Notes under the pieces: model-generated
The model's input: only the letters and a program-made list of their open reading frames with translations
The model's database searches: none
Told to the model about the DNA's origin: nothing
NCBI RefSeq assembly: GCF_018598185.1
Contig: NZ_JAHESC010000011.1
Coordinates: 1-64,000, forward strand
DNA length: 64,000 bases
Direction: 5' to 3'
Origin: Dawidia soli
GTDB lineage: Bacteria; Bacteroidota; Bacteroidia; Cytophagales; Cyclobacteriaceae
Translations under genes and position numbers: made by a program
Part shown: piece after piece, positions 8,877 through 16,863 of the stretch
How the letters are laid out: each line of letters starts with the position of its first letter
How positions within the stretch are numbered: position 1 is the stretch's first letter

Positions 8877-11589
8877 CGAGCAACCGCGCCATACACCTCG
8901 CGCAGCGCTGCTCCGCGGCCACGAGCCCCTGGCCTGGCTGCAAGAGATGGGTGCATGGGGCATCGATCCCACCCTGTTGGCATGCTATGTCATGCCGGAG
9001 TCTATCCACTCCATTGCCGCCGGGGGATTGTTTGTCATCCTTCCCGAAGATACCGCTATACCGCCCACCGGCACACAGGCCGAGCTCTACGGCCTGAGCG
9101 ACGGCCGGCTTTACCTGCCCCTGCACGCCACCGTAACACCGGCACTAGCCGACGATGAGCTGCAGCAAATCCTATTGTGGGATGTGCAGGTGTTCCACCC
9201 CCGTATCGGGCTTGTTGGATTTGAGTCTGCCGACCGGCTGGACCTCTCCACGCTTCTGGATTTTATACCCGGGCCGTCTACCGCATGGTCACTCGCCCAG
9301 GAAGGCAATCCCACACGGCCACCCCTGGTGAACATCCGCATTGTTCCGCCAACTGTCGCAGATATACTCCAGGCCCCGGACCGCCGGCCACTCCACGATA
9401 TTCCTCCTTCGCAGCACGAGAAGTCATCCGAATCGTGGCCGGACAAGGTCAAGCGAAAACTGCTCAAGGCAGCCTTATCCGCGATCGAAAAAACGCTGGA
9501 CAAACTGGAACAGCACGCGTCCAGATTCCTATCCGAAGAAGACAGACAGAAAGCCGGGCGACAAGCCAACGAGAGGTTGGCAAACCCAGACCATACGCCG
9601 GGGCTATTCGGTCGCTTTATCCAATGGATGCGCGAAAGCCTGGAAGACCTGGAGCGCAAGCGCCGGAACGAGATCAACCGCCTGGTATTGCTCTTTGATG
9701 AAAACATGGACGAAGCCCTGCGCTACGCCATACCGCTGGACAATCCCTACGCGCACCGCGGCACCGTGCCGCCCACATCGAGCCTGAACCGCCGCGATGC
9801 CATGCGCTTTGACATCGGGTGGATCCACGGCGGCAGTGGCGGCGATGTGTGGCAGATAGACGACCAATATTATACACTACGGCAAAAATACCTGGATGCC
9901 GCACGGCAAGCCACCGCCCGGGGCGACTTTAAAAAAGCGGCGTATATATACGCCCACCTGCTGCACGATTTTTCTTCGGCGGCCAACGTACTGGAACAAG
10001 GTGGATTCTACCGCGACGCCGCCACGCTGTACAGAGATCATGTCAAAAATATACCGGCCGCCGCCGGGTGCCTGGAGCGCGGCGGTTTGTTGCTCGATGC
10101 CATCGAGTTGTACAAAGAGCTTGGGAAACACGAAAAGGCCGGTGATCTATACCAGCAGGCGCAGCTGCCCGAGCACGCGGCCAACCAGTATACCCGCAGT
10201 GTGCAGCAGGCGCTGGACAGCGGCGACTACCTGGATGCCGCGCGCATCACCCAGCATAAGCTGGAGCAACGTACGCAGGCGCAGGACATCCTGCTCCGTG
10301 GATGGACCGAGTCGCGACAAGCAGAAGCGTGCCTGCAATCTTACCTGGGCTTGCTGGCACAAAGCGACGACGACGACTTACCGCGCCAGCTGCAAACCCT
10401 CTACACCGAAACATCCGAAGACAAGCACGATACATTTTTACAGGTGCTTGCCAACCTCGCGCGGAAAAAACAATTACGCGGCGAAGCATACAATGCCTCC
10501 CGGCGACTGGCCTATACCATTGTCGGACAACAAGTACAGCAAGGCAAGCCCGGTAACCTGACCTTACTGGAGCATTTTCACCCCGCAGATCGGCTGCTGG
10601 CCGCCGACACCCGCCGGTATATCAACCTGCAACAGGAACGCCTGCGCGAAGAGCAAGCCGCCCTGTGGCGATTGGATCCTAAAACAAAATGGCTGAAGGC
10701 GGTCTGCCATCGTAACCAGTTCCTGATCCTCGGCGTGGAAGGTCACTACCTGCAGCTGGCCCGCGGCAACTGGTATGGCTATATAGAATACCACGGCTGG
10801 CCCGACCACATCCGGCAGGATAACCAAGTCACGCTCATCACCGAACCGTATAACAGTCACCAGGTACTCTTACACAACACGCACGGCGTGGCCTTCAAAG
10901 ACCTGGTGCTGCCCCGGTCGAAACATTTCGACGACGAGCTCATCATTACCACACCCGCGAAGCTGCCGGCCGACGCCGTCGGCTATACCTTTAAACCCGA
11001 CGGTGACGTTGTGGTCGTCAAGAATCAAAACGACAGCGTAAGCTTGCTGTATTATACGCCCGAGTTCGCCCTGAAGTACCCCCGGGAGTATAAGCTGAGC
11101 GAGTTCATCATGACCCAGCCCGCCAACCCGGTGATCCATACACCCTACCGCAACCAGAAATTTTATATCGGCATCGACAATCGATTGGTCGAGATCTTCG
11201 AAGACGGCGAGATCTATGTACACCACCTGGCGGACACCATCCTCCGCATCACGCTGGCACCGGCCTATGCCAATCCCTATATCATTATCTCCACTCCCAG
11301 TGGCAGCATGCTGTTTAAAGAACAGCTGGGCGCAGCACTGCTCACCGCCGACGACTATTTCGCCGCGACACCGGTCGATGCCTGCTTCATTTCCAGCGAT
11401 CACTTTGTGCTGGCCGGACGCCATCAGGCCACGGTATATTACGTACCCGACGGAAAACCCAAAGAAGTATATACGATCGAGCCCCGCAAGCCGATCGTTT
11501 CCCTGCTAACGACACATAAGAAAGATCGCTTCGCCCTGGTATACCAGGACGGCAGCACGAGCCTGCACACCGCCGACCGGGACGAATAA
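8842..11589 (+). CDS. bpX-domain / alpha-solenoid / beta-propeller protein (possibly bpX6 type)
   Basis: 915 residues, last gene of the operon. The N-terminal ~170 residues form a small domain (AWLQEMGAWGIDP, GGLFVILPED, LWDVQVFHPRIGLVGFES) resembling the bpX6 unit. Residues about 200-280 are charged, partly coiled coil. Residues about 345-483 are TPR-like helical repeats (ARGDFKKAAYIYAHLL, FYRDAATLYRDHV, DLYQQAQLPEHAANQYTRS). From about 606 to the end the sequence is strand-rich with propeller-like repeats. An alpha-solenoid next to a propeller recalls coat-type scaffolds. The start at 8842 gives a 35-base overlap with the vWA gene. Its stop (11587-11589) directly abuts the kptA stop on the other strand. 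Inferred to be a scaffold or target-recognition subunit. Confidence 0.65.
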   Translation: MTSPSTIGLRYNEQPRHTPRAALLRGHEPLAWLQEMGAWGIDPTLLACYVMPESIHSIAAGGLFVILPEDTAIPPTGTQAELYGLSDGRLYLPLHATVTPALADDELQQILLWDVQVFHPRIGLVGFESADRLDLSTLLDFIPGPSTAWSLAQEGNPTRPPLVNIRIVPPTVADILQAPDRRPLHDIPPSQHEKSSESWPDKVKRKLLKAALSAIEKTLDKLEQHASRFLSEEDRQKAGRQANERLANPDHTPGLFGRFIQWMRESLEDLERKRRNEINRLVLLFDENMDEALRYAIPLDNPYAHRGTVPPTSSLNRRDAMRFDIGWIHGGSGGDVWQIDDQYYTLRQKYLDAARQATARGDFKKAAYIYAHLLHDFSSAANVLEQGGFYRDAATLYRDHVKNIPAAAGCLERGGLLLDAIELYKELGKHEKAGDLYQQAQLPEHAANQYTRSVQQALDSGDYLDAARITQHKLEQRTQAQDILLRGWTESRQAEACLQSYLGLLAQSDDDDLPRQLQTLYTETSEDKHDTFLQVLANLARKKQLRGEAYNASRRLAYTIVGQQVQQGKPGNLTLLEHFHPADRLLAADTRRYINLQQERLREEQAALWRLDPKTKWLKAVCHRNQFLILGVEGHYLQLARGNWYGYIEYHGWPDHIRQDNQVTLITEPYNSHQVLLHNTHGVAFKDLVLPRSKHFDDELIITTPAKLPADAVGYTFKPDGDVVVVKNQNDSVSLLYYTPEFALKYPREYKLSEFIMTQPANPVIHTPYRNQKFYIGIDNRLVEIFEDGEIYVHHLADTILRITLAPAYANPYIIISTPSGSMLFKEQLGAALLTADDYFAATPVDACFISSDHFVLAGRHQATVYYVPDGKPKEVYTIEPRKPIVSLLTTHKKDRFALVYQDGSTSLHTADRDE

Positions 11590-12138
11590 CTACTGCCGCT
11601 GCAGATAGACGGCCGGCACCTGCTCGGTAAGCCACACGCCGTTGGCGGAGCAAAAGAACGTATAGCCATCCACACGCATCTGCGCGGCGTCGACCACCAG
11701 CACAACCGGTTTGCCGTGGCGTTGCCCCACGCGGCGGGCCGTTTCATCCTCCGCGCTCAAATGCACATGGTGACGGCTGCGTTTATCCAGGCCGGTTTCC
11801 AGTATGGAAGACAAAAACGCTTCAGCGGTACCGTGATATAGTACGGCCGGAGGCTCACGTTCGGCATACGCCAGATCGATGGCTACGGAGTGCCCCTGGC
11901 TGGCGCGAATGCGGGTGCGGTCTTCATTATAGATAAATCGTTGTTTATTGTTTGACGTTACAACGTGATCGAGCCCGGCCGGAGACACGGGGTATCCGTT
12001 GATCGTTAGTTGTTTCAACAAGATCCCGACATCGGTCCAACCGTTTTCGTCGAGGGTAATGCCTGCAGCCTCGGGTGCATGACGCAACACGAGGCTGAGG
12101 TATTTACTGATGCGGGTATTTTCTTTCTCCGTCATCAT
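11590..12138 (-). CDS. kptA: RNA 2'-phosphotransferase, Tpt1/KptA family
   Basis: 182 residues; transfers the 2'-phosphate of an RNA splice or repair junction to NAD+, giving ADP-ribose 1'',2''-cyclic phosphate. The N-terminal winged-helix part shows the family hallmark SKYLSLVLRHAPE (11-23) followed by DENGWTDV. The NAD-binding part contains LYHGT (about 105), HVHLS and the ARRVGQRHGKPVVLVVD stretch. The length matches bacterial KptA. It has two adjacent Met codons; the first is used. It lies 21 bases downstream of a DinB-fold gene on the same strand and is convergent with the MoxR/bpX operon with zero intervening bases. Bacteria usually have no 2'-phosphate-making tRNA splicing, so its physiological substrate is unclear. 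Confidence 0.9.
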   Translation of the reverse strand: MMTEKENTRISKYLSLVLRHAPEAAGITLDENGWTDVGILLKQLTINGYPVSPAGLDHVVTSNNKQRFIYNEDRTRIRASQGHSVAIDLAYAEREPPAVLYHGTAEAFLSSILETGLDKRSRHHVHLSAEDETARRVGQRHGKPVVLVVDAAQMRVDGYTFFCSANGVWLTEQVPAVYLQRQ

Positions 12139-12159
12139 ACAGTATCAAAGCGTTAAGTA

Positions 12160-12729
12160 CTAGTTCAGGTTGCGCCCCAGCAACGCGAACTCGGCTTTAT
12201 TTTCTTCCAGCATCGGTACATGGCTCCGGCCAAAGTGGGCCAGGAAGTACAGGTGCTGGTATACATCCAGGGTGAGGGGCTCCTGCAGGGGCAACGTTAT
12301 TTTATACAGTGTGCCTTCGCCGTGGCACAGGACGTCGAGGTGCTCCAGGCATGTGCCGAGCTGCATACGCATGCGGCTCCGTACATCGTCGTGCGACAAT
12401 GTTTGAGTCGCTGCGCTAGTATGCACGGTATGCATGCAGCGTTCCTGGGCAACGGCTTCGAGCTGGGCGTAACGGCTCCAATCGGTTGTGTGGGCAACCG
12501 CCGCTTCGGCTGCACGCGTGCGTGCTTCACGGCAAGCCATCTCGATGGAAGACAACAGGTTACCGTTGGCGTGCATGAGCTGTTCAAGCATTTGGCTACA
12601 ACAACGGCCACCTCCCGCAGGAAGATATTGCAGCACACCCGGCTCCTCATCGAACCAGGCGTCCAGCACGGCGTAGGTGCGGATCAGCTCCCGTTCTATG
12701 GTCCTGAGTATCGTTTCAATATGGGTCAT
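12160..12729 (-). CDS. DinB-like four-helix protein (tentative)
   Basis: 189 residues, all-helical, soluble. The spacing of helices and the histidine-containing helix LEQLMHANGNLLSSIE, with a late helix YFLAHFGRSHVPMLEE, resemble the DinB/YfiT superfamily, whose members bind a metal through three His and act as thiol transferases or hydrolases. I see candidate His ligands (LMHANG, LAHFGRSH), but the triad is not certain. It is followed after 21 bases by kptA and preceded by the short transcription unit at 12774-12949, whose terminator lies 45 bases upstream of its start, so read-through control is possible. The substrate is unknown. Confidence 0.5.
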   Translation of the reverse strand: MTHIETILRTIERELIRTYAVLDAWFDEEPGVLQYLPAGGGRCCSQMLEQLMHANGNLLSSIEMACREARTRAAEAAVAHTTDWSRYAQLEAVAQERCMHTVHTSAATQTLSHDDVRSRMRMQLGTCLEHLDVLCHGEGTLYKITLPLQEPLTLDVYQHLYFLAHFGRSHVPMLEENKAEFALLGRNLN

Positions 12730-12773
12730 GGTGGTGGTTTCTATCTATGTTTTAAAATCATTTGTACAATAAA

Positions 12774-12801
12774 AAAGCCCGGACAGTGGTGCCCGGGCTT
12801 T
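12774..12801 (-). terminator. Intrinsic terminator
   Basis: Perfect 9-bp stem (AAAGCCCGG / CCGGGCTTT) with a 10-base loop. Read on the minus strand it is followed by a run of six T. It sits upstream of the DinB-like gene start, so it terminates a short minus-strand transcript that begins near 12913, or acts as an attenuator for the DinB-kptA unit. Confidence 0.75.
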
Positions 12802-12825
12802 CTATATGATGATTTTTGCTATTAA

Positions 12826-12915
12826 TCATTCATGTATACAACTCCGGGAAGAGTCGTGCTTGTCGGCACGAACACGGATCACCGCGGGATTAAATAGGAG
12901 TTGTTTCATTTTCAT
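12826..12915 (-). CDS. Possible 29-residue peptide (leader peptide, small protein or sRNA unit)
   Basis: A 29-codon ORF (begins MKMKQLLFNPAVIRVR, ends RSCIHE) lies between a canonical promoter (12920-12949) and an intrinsic terminator (12774-12801). The -7 box ends only 4 bases before the ATG, so the transcript would be leaderless or start at the first ATG; Met3 is an alternative start. The unit is about 140 nt. It could encode a small protein, act as a leader peptide controlling read-through into the DinB-like/kptA genes, or be a noncoding RNA with an accidental ORF. I do not recognise a family with confidence. Confidence 0.35.
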   Translation of the reverse strand: MKMKQLLFNPAVIRVRADKHDSSRSCIHE

Positions 12916-12919
12916 AGAA

Positions 12920-12949
12920 CAAAGGTAGCCAAGTTTTTGAATTGTTCAA
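12920..12949 (-). promoter_or_regulatory. Canonical Bacteroidota promoter (TTG-N19-TACCTTTG)
   Basis: On the minus strand TTG (12949-12947) is followed by exactly 19 bases and TACCTTTG (12927-12920), matching the Bacteroidota primary sigma consensus at -33 and -7. It drives transcription toward 12774 and lies back to back with the AraC gene that starts at 12977. Confidence 0.7.
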
Positions 12950-12976
12950 CAAGAAAGTGTGTATTTTCACTGAACC

Positions 12977-13846
12977 ATGGAAGCAGACCTGCATACACTC
13001 TATCGCTCGGACTTCTACCAGGTCATCGATTTCCGCTGCCGTTGCACGTCGTGCACGACCACGAAACCGGAGTATGCCGACTCTTTTTGCATTAGCTTTG
13101 TACGCAAGGGGAATTTCCTGTATAATGTCTTTCGCCGTTCCATGGACTCTTACACCGGCTGTGTTATCGTAACCAAGCCCGGCACCGAACGCACCATTAC
13201 GCACACGCACAGCATACCCGACGAGTGCACCATCTTTCAATTCACCGACAACTTCTTTCGCGCGTTACTGGAGTACCACGGCGGCCTGCGTTTCTTTACC
13301 GACAACGACATCCATTCACTGCTGGCCAAAACCGACGCCTCGCTCGAGTTTTTACACCATCACATCATTCATCAGGTAATAACTCGCGCCGCCAGTACGT
13401 TGGAGATCGACCAATGTGTGCTCGACATCGTACGCGAAGTACTGCCCAGGGTGGCTGACTATACACCCGACACGCGCATCGACGCCCGGCTCAAAAAGAA
13501 CCACCTCGAAACGATCGAGGCTGCAAAGGCTTACATCACCACGCATTTTACGGAAGACATCTCGCTTACCGCGCTCGCGCAGCATTGCTGCGTCAGTCCG
13601 TTTCACTTCAGCCGCATCTTTAAGTCCTTTACGTCTTCCGCACCCCATCAATATCTGCTCCTTACCCGGTTGAAACATGCGGAAATGATACTGCGCAACA
13701 CCACCCTGCCGGTGGCCGACGCTGCCTTTGCCTCGGGCTTCAACAGCCTGGAGCATTTTACCAAGTCGTTTCATCAACGGTATGGCCTGCCGCCGGCGAA
13801 ATTCCGCACAGCCACACCCGCCGCCACAGTGCTTCCGCTTTTTTAA
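12977..13846 (+). CDS. AraC-family transcriptional regulator
   Basis: 289 residues. The N-terminal ~165 residues form a ligand-binding domain of the kind found in cupin-type AraC regulators (FRCRCTSCTTTKPEY, SFVRKGNFLYNV). The C-terminal ~100 residues contain two helix-turn-helix motifs: ISLTALAQHCCVSPFHFSRI, and LPVADAAFASGFNSLEHFT ending in the family signature F...YG.PP..FR. The length is typical. It is transcribed away from the small unit at 12774-12949 and lies 84 bases upstream of a DinB-family gene on the same strand, which may be its target or operon partner. The inducer is unknown. Confidence 0.88.
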   Translation: MEADLHTLYRSDFYQVIDFRCRCTSCTTTKPEYADSFCISFVRKGNFLYNVFRRSMDSYTGCVIVTKPGTERTITHTHSIPDECTIFQFTDNFFRALLEYHGGLRFFTDNDIHSLLAKTDASLEFLHHHIIHQVITRAASTLEIDQCVLDIVREVLPRVADYTPDTRIDARLKKNHLETIEAAKAYITTHFTEDISLTALAQHCCVSPFHFSRIFKSFTSSAPHQYLLLTRLKHAEMILRNTTLPVADAAFASGFNSLEHFTKSFHQRYGLPPAKFRTATPAATVLPLF

Positions 13847-13896
13847 GCGCTGCCGGAAATAGCAAGATTCCTCAAATGCCTCTTCTCGCCACCCGG

Positions 13897-13904
13897 TAGT
13901 TTTG
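13897..13904 (+). promoter_or_regulatory. -7 promoter box for the DinB gene
   Basis: TAGTTTTG is a full match to TAnnTTTG and lies 26 bases before the ATG at 13931. No good -33 TTG is seen 19-21 bases upstream, so an activator such as the adjacent AraC protein may be needed. Confidence 0.45.
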
Positions 13905-13930
13905 TGTCATCACAAAATCATATAATAGTT

Positions 13931-14338
13931 ATGAACAAACATCTTTTGAACCTCCTCGATCATTCCCGCGACTATACCCTGGCCGTGGCAGAAGCCATGC
14001 CCGCCGGCGAGTATGCTTTTAAACCGGTCAATACGGTATGGAATTTTGGCGAGCTGCTGCACCACATCGCCTATGGCATTGCCTGGTGGGAAGACAATTA
14101 TATAAAAGGCGTCAAGACTGACTGGAACCCGCCGGCGGCAGCCCCGGCAAAGGCCGACGTAAAAGCCTATTTAAAAACGATGTACAGTGATCTGGCCACG
14201 ACGGTGGAAAAGACAACATTCAACGACCATGCACTGGCAGGCTTCTACGCCACGCTGGATCATATCACCCACCACCGGGGACAAGCGGTGACGTATCTGC
14301 GATGCGCCGGCCAGGTACCACCCGAGTATACCTACTGA
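13931..14338 (+). CDS. DinB family protein
   Basis: 135 residues from ATG 13931; the frame is open nine codons earlier, but 13931 begins the typical N-terminus (MNKHLLNLLDHSRDYTL) and follows a -7 box. It has the DinB four-helix fold with likely metal ligands in LLHHIAYGIAWW and in DHITHHRGQAVTYLR, the final helix motif H-x3-HRGQ being a hallmark of the family. Bacterial DinB proteins are damage- or stress-related, often thiol-dependent, enzymes of mostly unknown substrate. Its stop overlaps by 7 bases the 3' end of the convergent dctA gene. Confidence 0.85.
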   Translation: MNKHLLNLLDHSRDYTLAVAEAMPAGEYAFKPVNTVWNFGELLHHIAYGIAWWEDNYIKGVKTDWNPPAAAPAKADVKAYLKTMYSDLATTVEKTTFNDHALAGFYATLDHITHHRGQAVTYLRCAGQVPPEYTY

Positions 14339-15567
14339 TCGCCGGCAGGCGCCTTTTCGGCAAAGGCCTCTTCCATGGCGATGCGGTCGAACGCCCGCTC
14401 ATTGTTGGAGATCCAGACAGTGGCCACGCCGTTGCCGATCAGGTTGGTGATTGCGCGGGCCTCGGACATAAAGCGGTCCACGCCGATGAGCAAGGCAAGT
14501 CCGTCTACGGGTATTGTCTTAATCGCCTGCAACGTAGAGGCTAACACAATGAAGCCGCTGCCGGTCACGCCGGCAGCGCCTTTTGACGTCACCATCAAAA
14601 TACCGATCAATGCCAGCACCTGGTCCAGCGACAGGTGCACATGATACGCCTGCGCCAAAAAGATACACGCCATGGACAGGTAGATGGTCGTGCCGTCGAG
14701 GTTGAACGAATACCCCGCCGGGATCGTCAGGCCCACCACCGGTTTGGCACAGCCCATACGCTCGAGCTTCTCCATCAGCGAGGGCAGCGCCGCTTCGCTG
14801 GACGACGTGCCCAGCACGATCAGCAGTTCCTGCCGTATATATTTCAAAAAATGCCACACGCGAATGCGGTACATCCACAAGATCGCCCCCAGCACACCAA
14901 AGATAAAGATCGCCATCGTGAGGTATACCGCGCCCATGAGCTTGGCCAGCGACACCAGTGTGGAAGGCCCGAACTTACCGATCGTGAACGCCATACCGCC
15001 AAAGGCACCGATCGGCGCCGCATACATCACCAGGTGCAACGCCTTAAACACATACTTCGACACGACGGTCAGGGGCCGCAGGATCTTTTCCTTGCCGGCA
15101 TATAAGCTCAGGAGCGAGCCCAGAACGATCGCCGCCAACAGTACTTTCAGGGTGACATTCTCCTCGAAAAACTCCTTCCAGCTAAAGTTCTTCGCCTGGC
15201 TTACATAGCGGTCGATCGACACGCCTTGCGCAAGAGAAGTATCCACGCCCCCTCCCGGCTGTATGAGCCACGCCACGGCCACGCCGATCAGCAGTGCAAA
15301 GCTGGTCACGATCTCAAAGTATAGCAGTGCTTTACCCCCGGTCTTACCGACCTTCTTCAGATCGCCCATGGCCGCGATGCCCAGCGTAATGGTCAGGAAG
15401 ATGATGGGATTGATAAAGAGCTTGACAACGTCGATGAACCGTGTACCCAGGAACTCCATTTGAATGGCCTTCTCCGGATCGGCAATACCCAGCACCACGC
15501 CCGCGGCAATGGCCACCAGTACCCAGAACGTGAGGTTCTTCAGAATGTCCTTAACGGTTTTCTTCAC
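14332..15567 (-). CDS. dctA: C4-dicarboxylate/cation symporter (DAACS family)
   Basis: 411-residue inner-membrane carrier for succinate, fumarate and malate, or possibly glutamate, driven by H+ or Na+. Family signatures are present in order: INPIIFLTITLGIAAMGDLK, YAAPIGAFGGMAFTIGKFG, the serine-rich loop LIVLGTSSSEAALPSL, SFNLDGTTIYLSMACIF, SKGAAGVTGSGFIVLASTL and IGVDRFMSEARAITNLIGNG. These agree with DctA more closely than with GltP. The length is normal. It is the last of four closely spaced minus-strand genes (18 bases after the SMI1/KNR4 gene), an unusual neighbourhood for a transporter, so co-transcription may be incidental. Confidence 0.9.
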   Translation of the reverse strand: MKKTVKDILKNLTFWVLVAIAAGVVLGIADPEKAIQMEFLGTRFIDVVKLFINPIIFLTITLGIAAMGDLKKVGKTGGKALLYFEIVTSFALLIGVAVAWLIQPGGGVDTSLAQGVSIDRYVSQAKNFSWKEFFEENVTLKVLLAAIVLGSLLSLYAGKEKILRPLTVVSKYVFKALHLVMYAAPIGAFGGMAFTIGKFGPSTLVSLAKLMGAVYLTMAIFIFGVLGAILWMYRIRVWHFLKYIRQELLIVLGTSSSEAALPSLMEKLERMGCAKPVVGLTIPAGYSFNLDGTTIYLSMACIFLAQAYHVHLSLDQVLALIGILMVTSKGAAGVTGSGFIVLASTLQAIKTIPVDGLALLIGVDRFMSEARAITNLIGNGVATVWISNNERAFDRIAMEEAFAEKAPAGDQ

Positions 15568-15585
15568 GGTACAAGCGGTGGCAGG

Positions 15586-16146
15586 TTAGAGGTCTTCGCG
15601 GTGAATGATACCACCCCACTCCGCGGAGTATATATATTCTCCTTTTATCAGCTGGCCTACATAGTCTTCGATCCAGGCATGGAACGAGTCGGCAATGATG
15701 GGGCGCTCGGGCGCGTCGTGCCACATGCGGATGATCTGCCCCTTGCGTCCACCGGGCGCGGGATCGAGGTCGATACAATAGTGGTTGCCGTTGCCATCGT
15801 AGGTAATGGGGATCCACAACGGGTTCCACCAGTCGTCTTTTACACCCTCTTCCGGCTCCGAGCGTGTGCCGTGGAAGTTGCCGTTGTCCAGCAGGTCTTT
15901 CCAGACGCGCCACTCCTCCAGGATCCGCTCCGTCGACAACAGCTCCTCCGTTTCAACCAGCCCTTCACCGGGCTCCTGCCCATTGTGGACCTTATAAAAA
16001 TCGCGAAAGGCCGCGGGCAGCGTTACGCCGACAACCTTTTCCACATTGGCAATGTCGGCGGGCAGCGCACCGGGATTGAGCTCGTCGAGCAAATGCGCAG
16101 CATGCTCTTCCAGCCAGCGTTCGAGTTTTTGCCAGGTTGCAACCAT
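15586..16146 (-). CDS. SMI1/KNR4 family protein
   Basis: 186 residues from the Met at 16146 (MVATWQKLERWLEEH); the frame is open further upstream, but that part would encode an unlikely hydrophobic extension overlapping the previous gene. It carries the SMI1/KNR4 (SUKH) fold markers: an N-terminal helix, then LPADIANVEKVVGVTLPAAFRDFYKVHNGQ, WIPITYDGNGNHYCIDLDP and a final IIADSFHAWIEDYV. (The second stretch is given as two adjoining blocks: LPADIANVEKVVGV and TLPAAFRDFYKVHNGQ.) Family members include many toxin-immunity proteins of bacterial competition systems. No toxin gene is adjacent, so a general binding role is equally possible. It lies in a minus-strand run with WG-repeat and DUF2007 genes. 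Confidence 0.85.
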   Translation of the reverse strand: MVATWQKLERWLEEHAAHLLDELNPGALPADIANVEKVVGVTLPAAFRDFYKVHNGQEPGEGLVETEELLSTERILEEWRVWKDLLDNGNFHGTRSEPEEGVKDDWWNPLWIPITYDGNGNHYCIDLDPAPGGRKGQIIRMWHDAPERPIIADSFHAWIEDYVGQLIKGEYIYSAEWGGIIHREDL

Positions 16147-16189
16147 AATCAAGATAACTAGGGCTACTAAAATAAGAAATCCTGTACAC

Positions 16190-16840
16190 TCATGCGAGTG
16201 CCCAATACAGCACATTGACAATAAACACCGTCACTCCGATAATAACGATCCACCGGCCGTGCTCACGGTCGCGGGGCGTATAATCGTGCAGGCGCTGGCC
16301 ATTCGGCAATGTTTTCTTGTACGTCACCAAATGCAATCCGATAATGACGCCGATCCAACCGCCCAAAAACGCAAACAGGTAGCCAATGAAAATCCATACC
16401 CGATTTTTCGTGTCCGGCTTGGCCAGTTCCTGTAAACGATCCTGCCGAAGCTTGTCCAGCATTTCAGCGTTCACGGCATAACCGCGATCTTTCAAAATGT
16501 GCTGGGCAAGCTGATAGTCCAGCTCACTCCACTCGTCAGGCACCCCCAGCAGCGCCAGCAGCTCCTGATCGGTGAAACTAAACAGGTAATGCTCTGGATC
16601 GACCTGCACAACGTCGTGCGACGCTTGTGTTTCCAGCAGGGCATTCGCCTGACTGAAGTCCTGCGCCCGTAACTTGACTCGAAAGAAGCTGGCTGTGTTA
16701 TGGCCTACAAACACCGCCCCCAGCGCCGCGCTGTCCTCTTCCAGCTCGCAGGCGATACCACGCTCCCGAAGCAAGTCCATCAGCGCTGTAGCGGGTTCTC
16801 TTTCCATAAATTTTCGATAGGTGACAAACTCCAATTTCAT
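16190..16840 (-). CDS. DUF2007-type protein with two C-terminal membrane helices
   Basis: 216 residues. The N-terminal ~75 residues (EFVTYRKFMEREPATALMDL, then FFRVKLRAQDFSQANALLE) match the DUF2007 'putative signal-transducing' ferredoxin-like domain, which often binds or senses metabolites. A helical middle (FSFTDQELLALLGVPDEWSE) follows. Two membrane segments lie at about 148-168 and 195-214, separated by a basic loop. The combination suggests a membrane-anchored sensor or adaptor. It is 23 bases downstream of the WG-repeat gene and 43 bases upstream of the SMI1/KNR4 gene, so the three are probably co-transcribed. Confidence 0.65.
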   Translation of the reverse strand: MKLEFVTYRKFMEREPATALMDLLRERGIACELEEDSAALGAVFVGHNTASFFRVKLRAQDFSQANALLETQASHDVVQVDPEHYLFSFTDQELLALLGVPDEWSELDYQLAQHILKDRGYAVNAEMLDKLRQDRLQELAKPDTKNRVWIFIGYLFAFLGGWIGVIIGLHLVTYKKTLPNGQRLHDYTPRDREHGRWIVIIGVTVFIVNVLYWALA

Positions 16841-16863
16841 ATAACTGAAGGATCATTAGGAAA

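Noticed and set aside
15586-16221. Longer version of the SMI1/KNR4 protein with an N-terminal hydrophobic segment
   Set aside because: The extra 25 residues overlap the preceding gene and do not look like a family N-terminus; the Met at 16146 is preferred.
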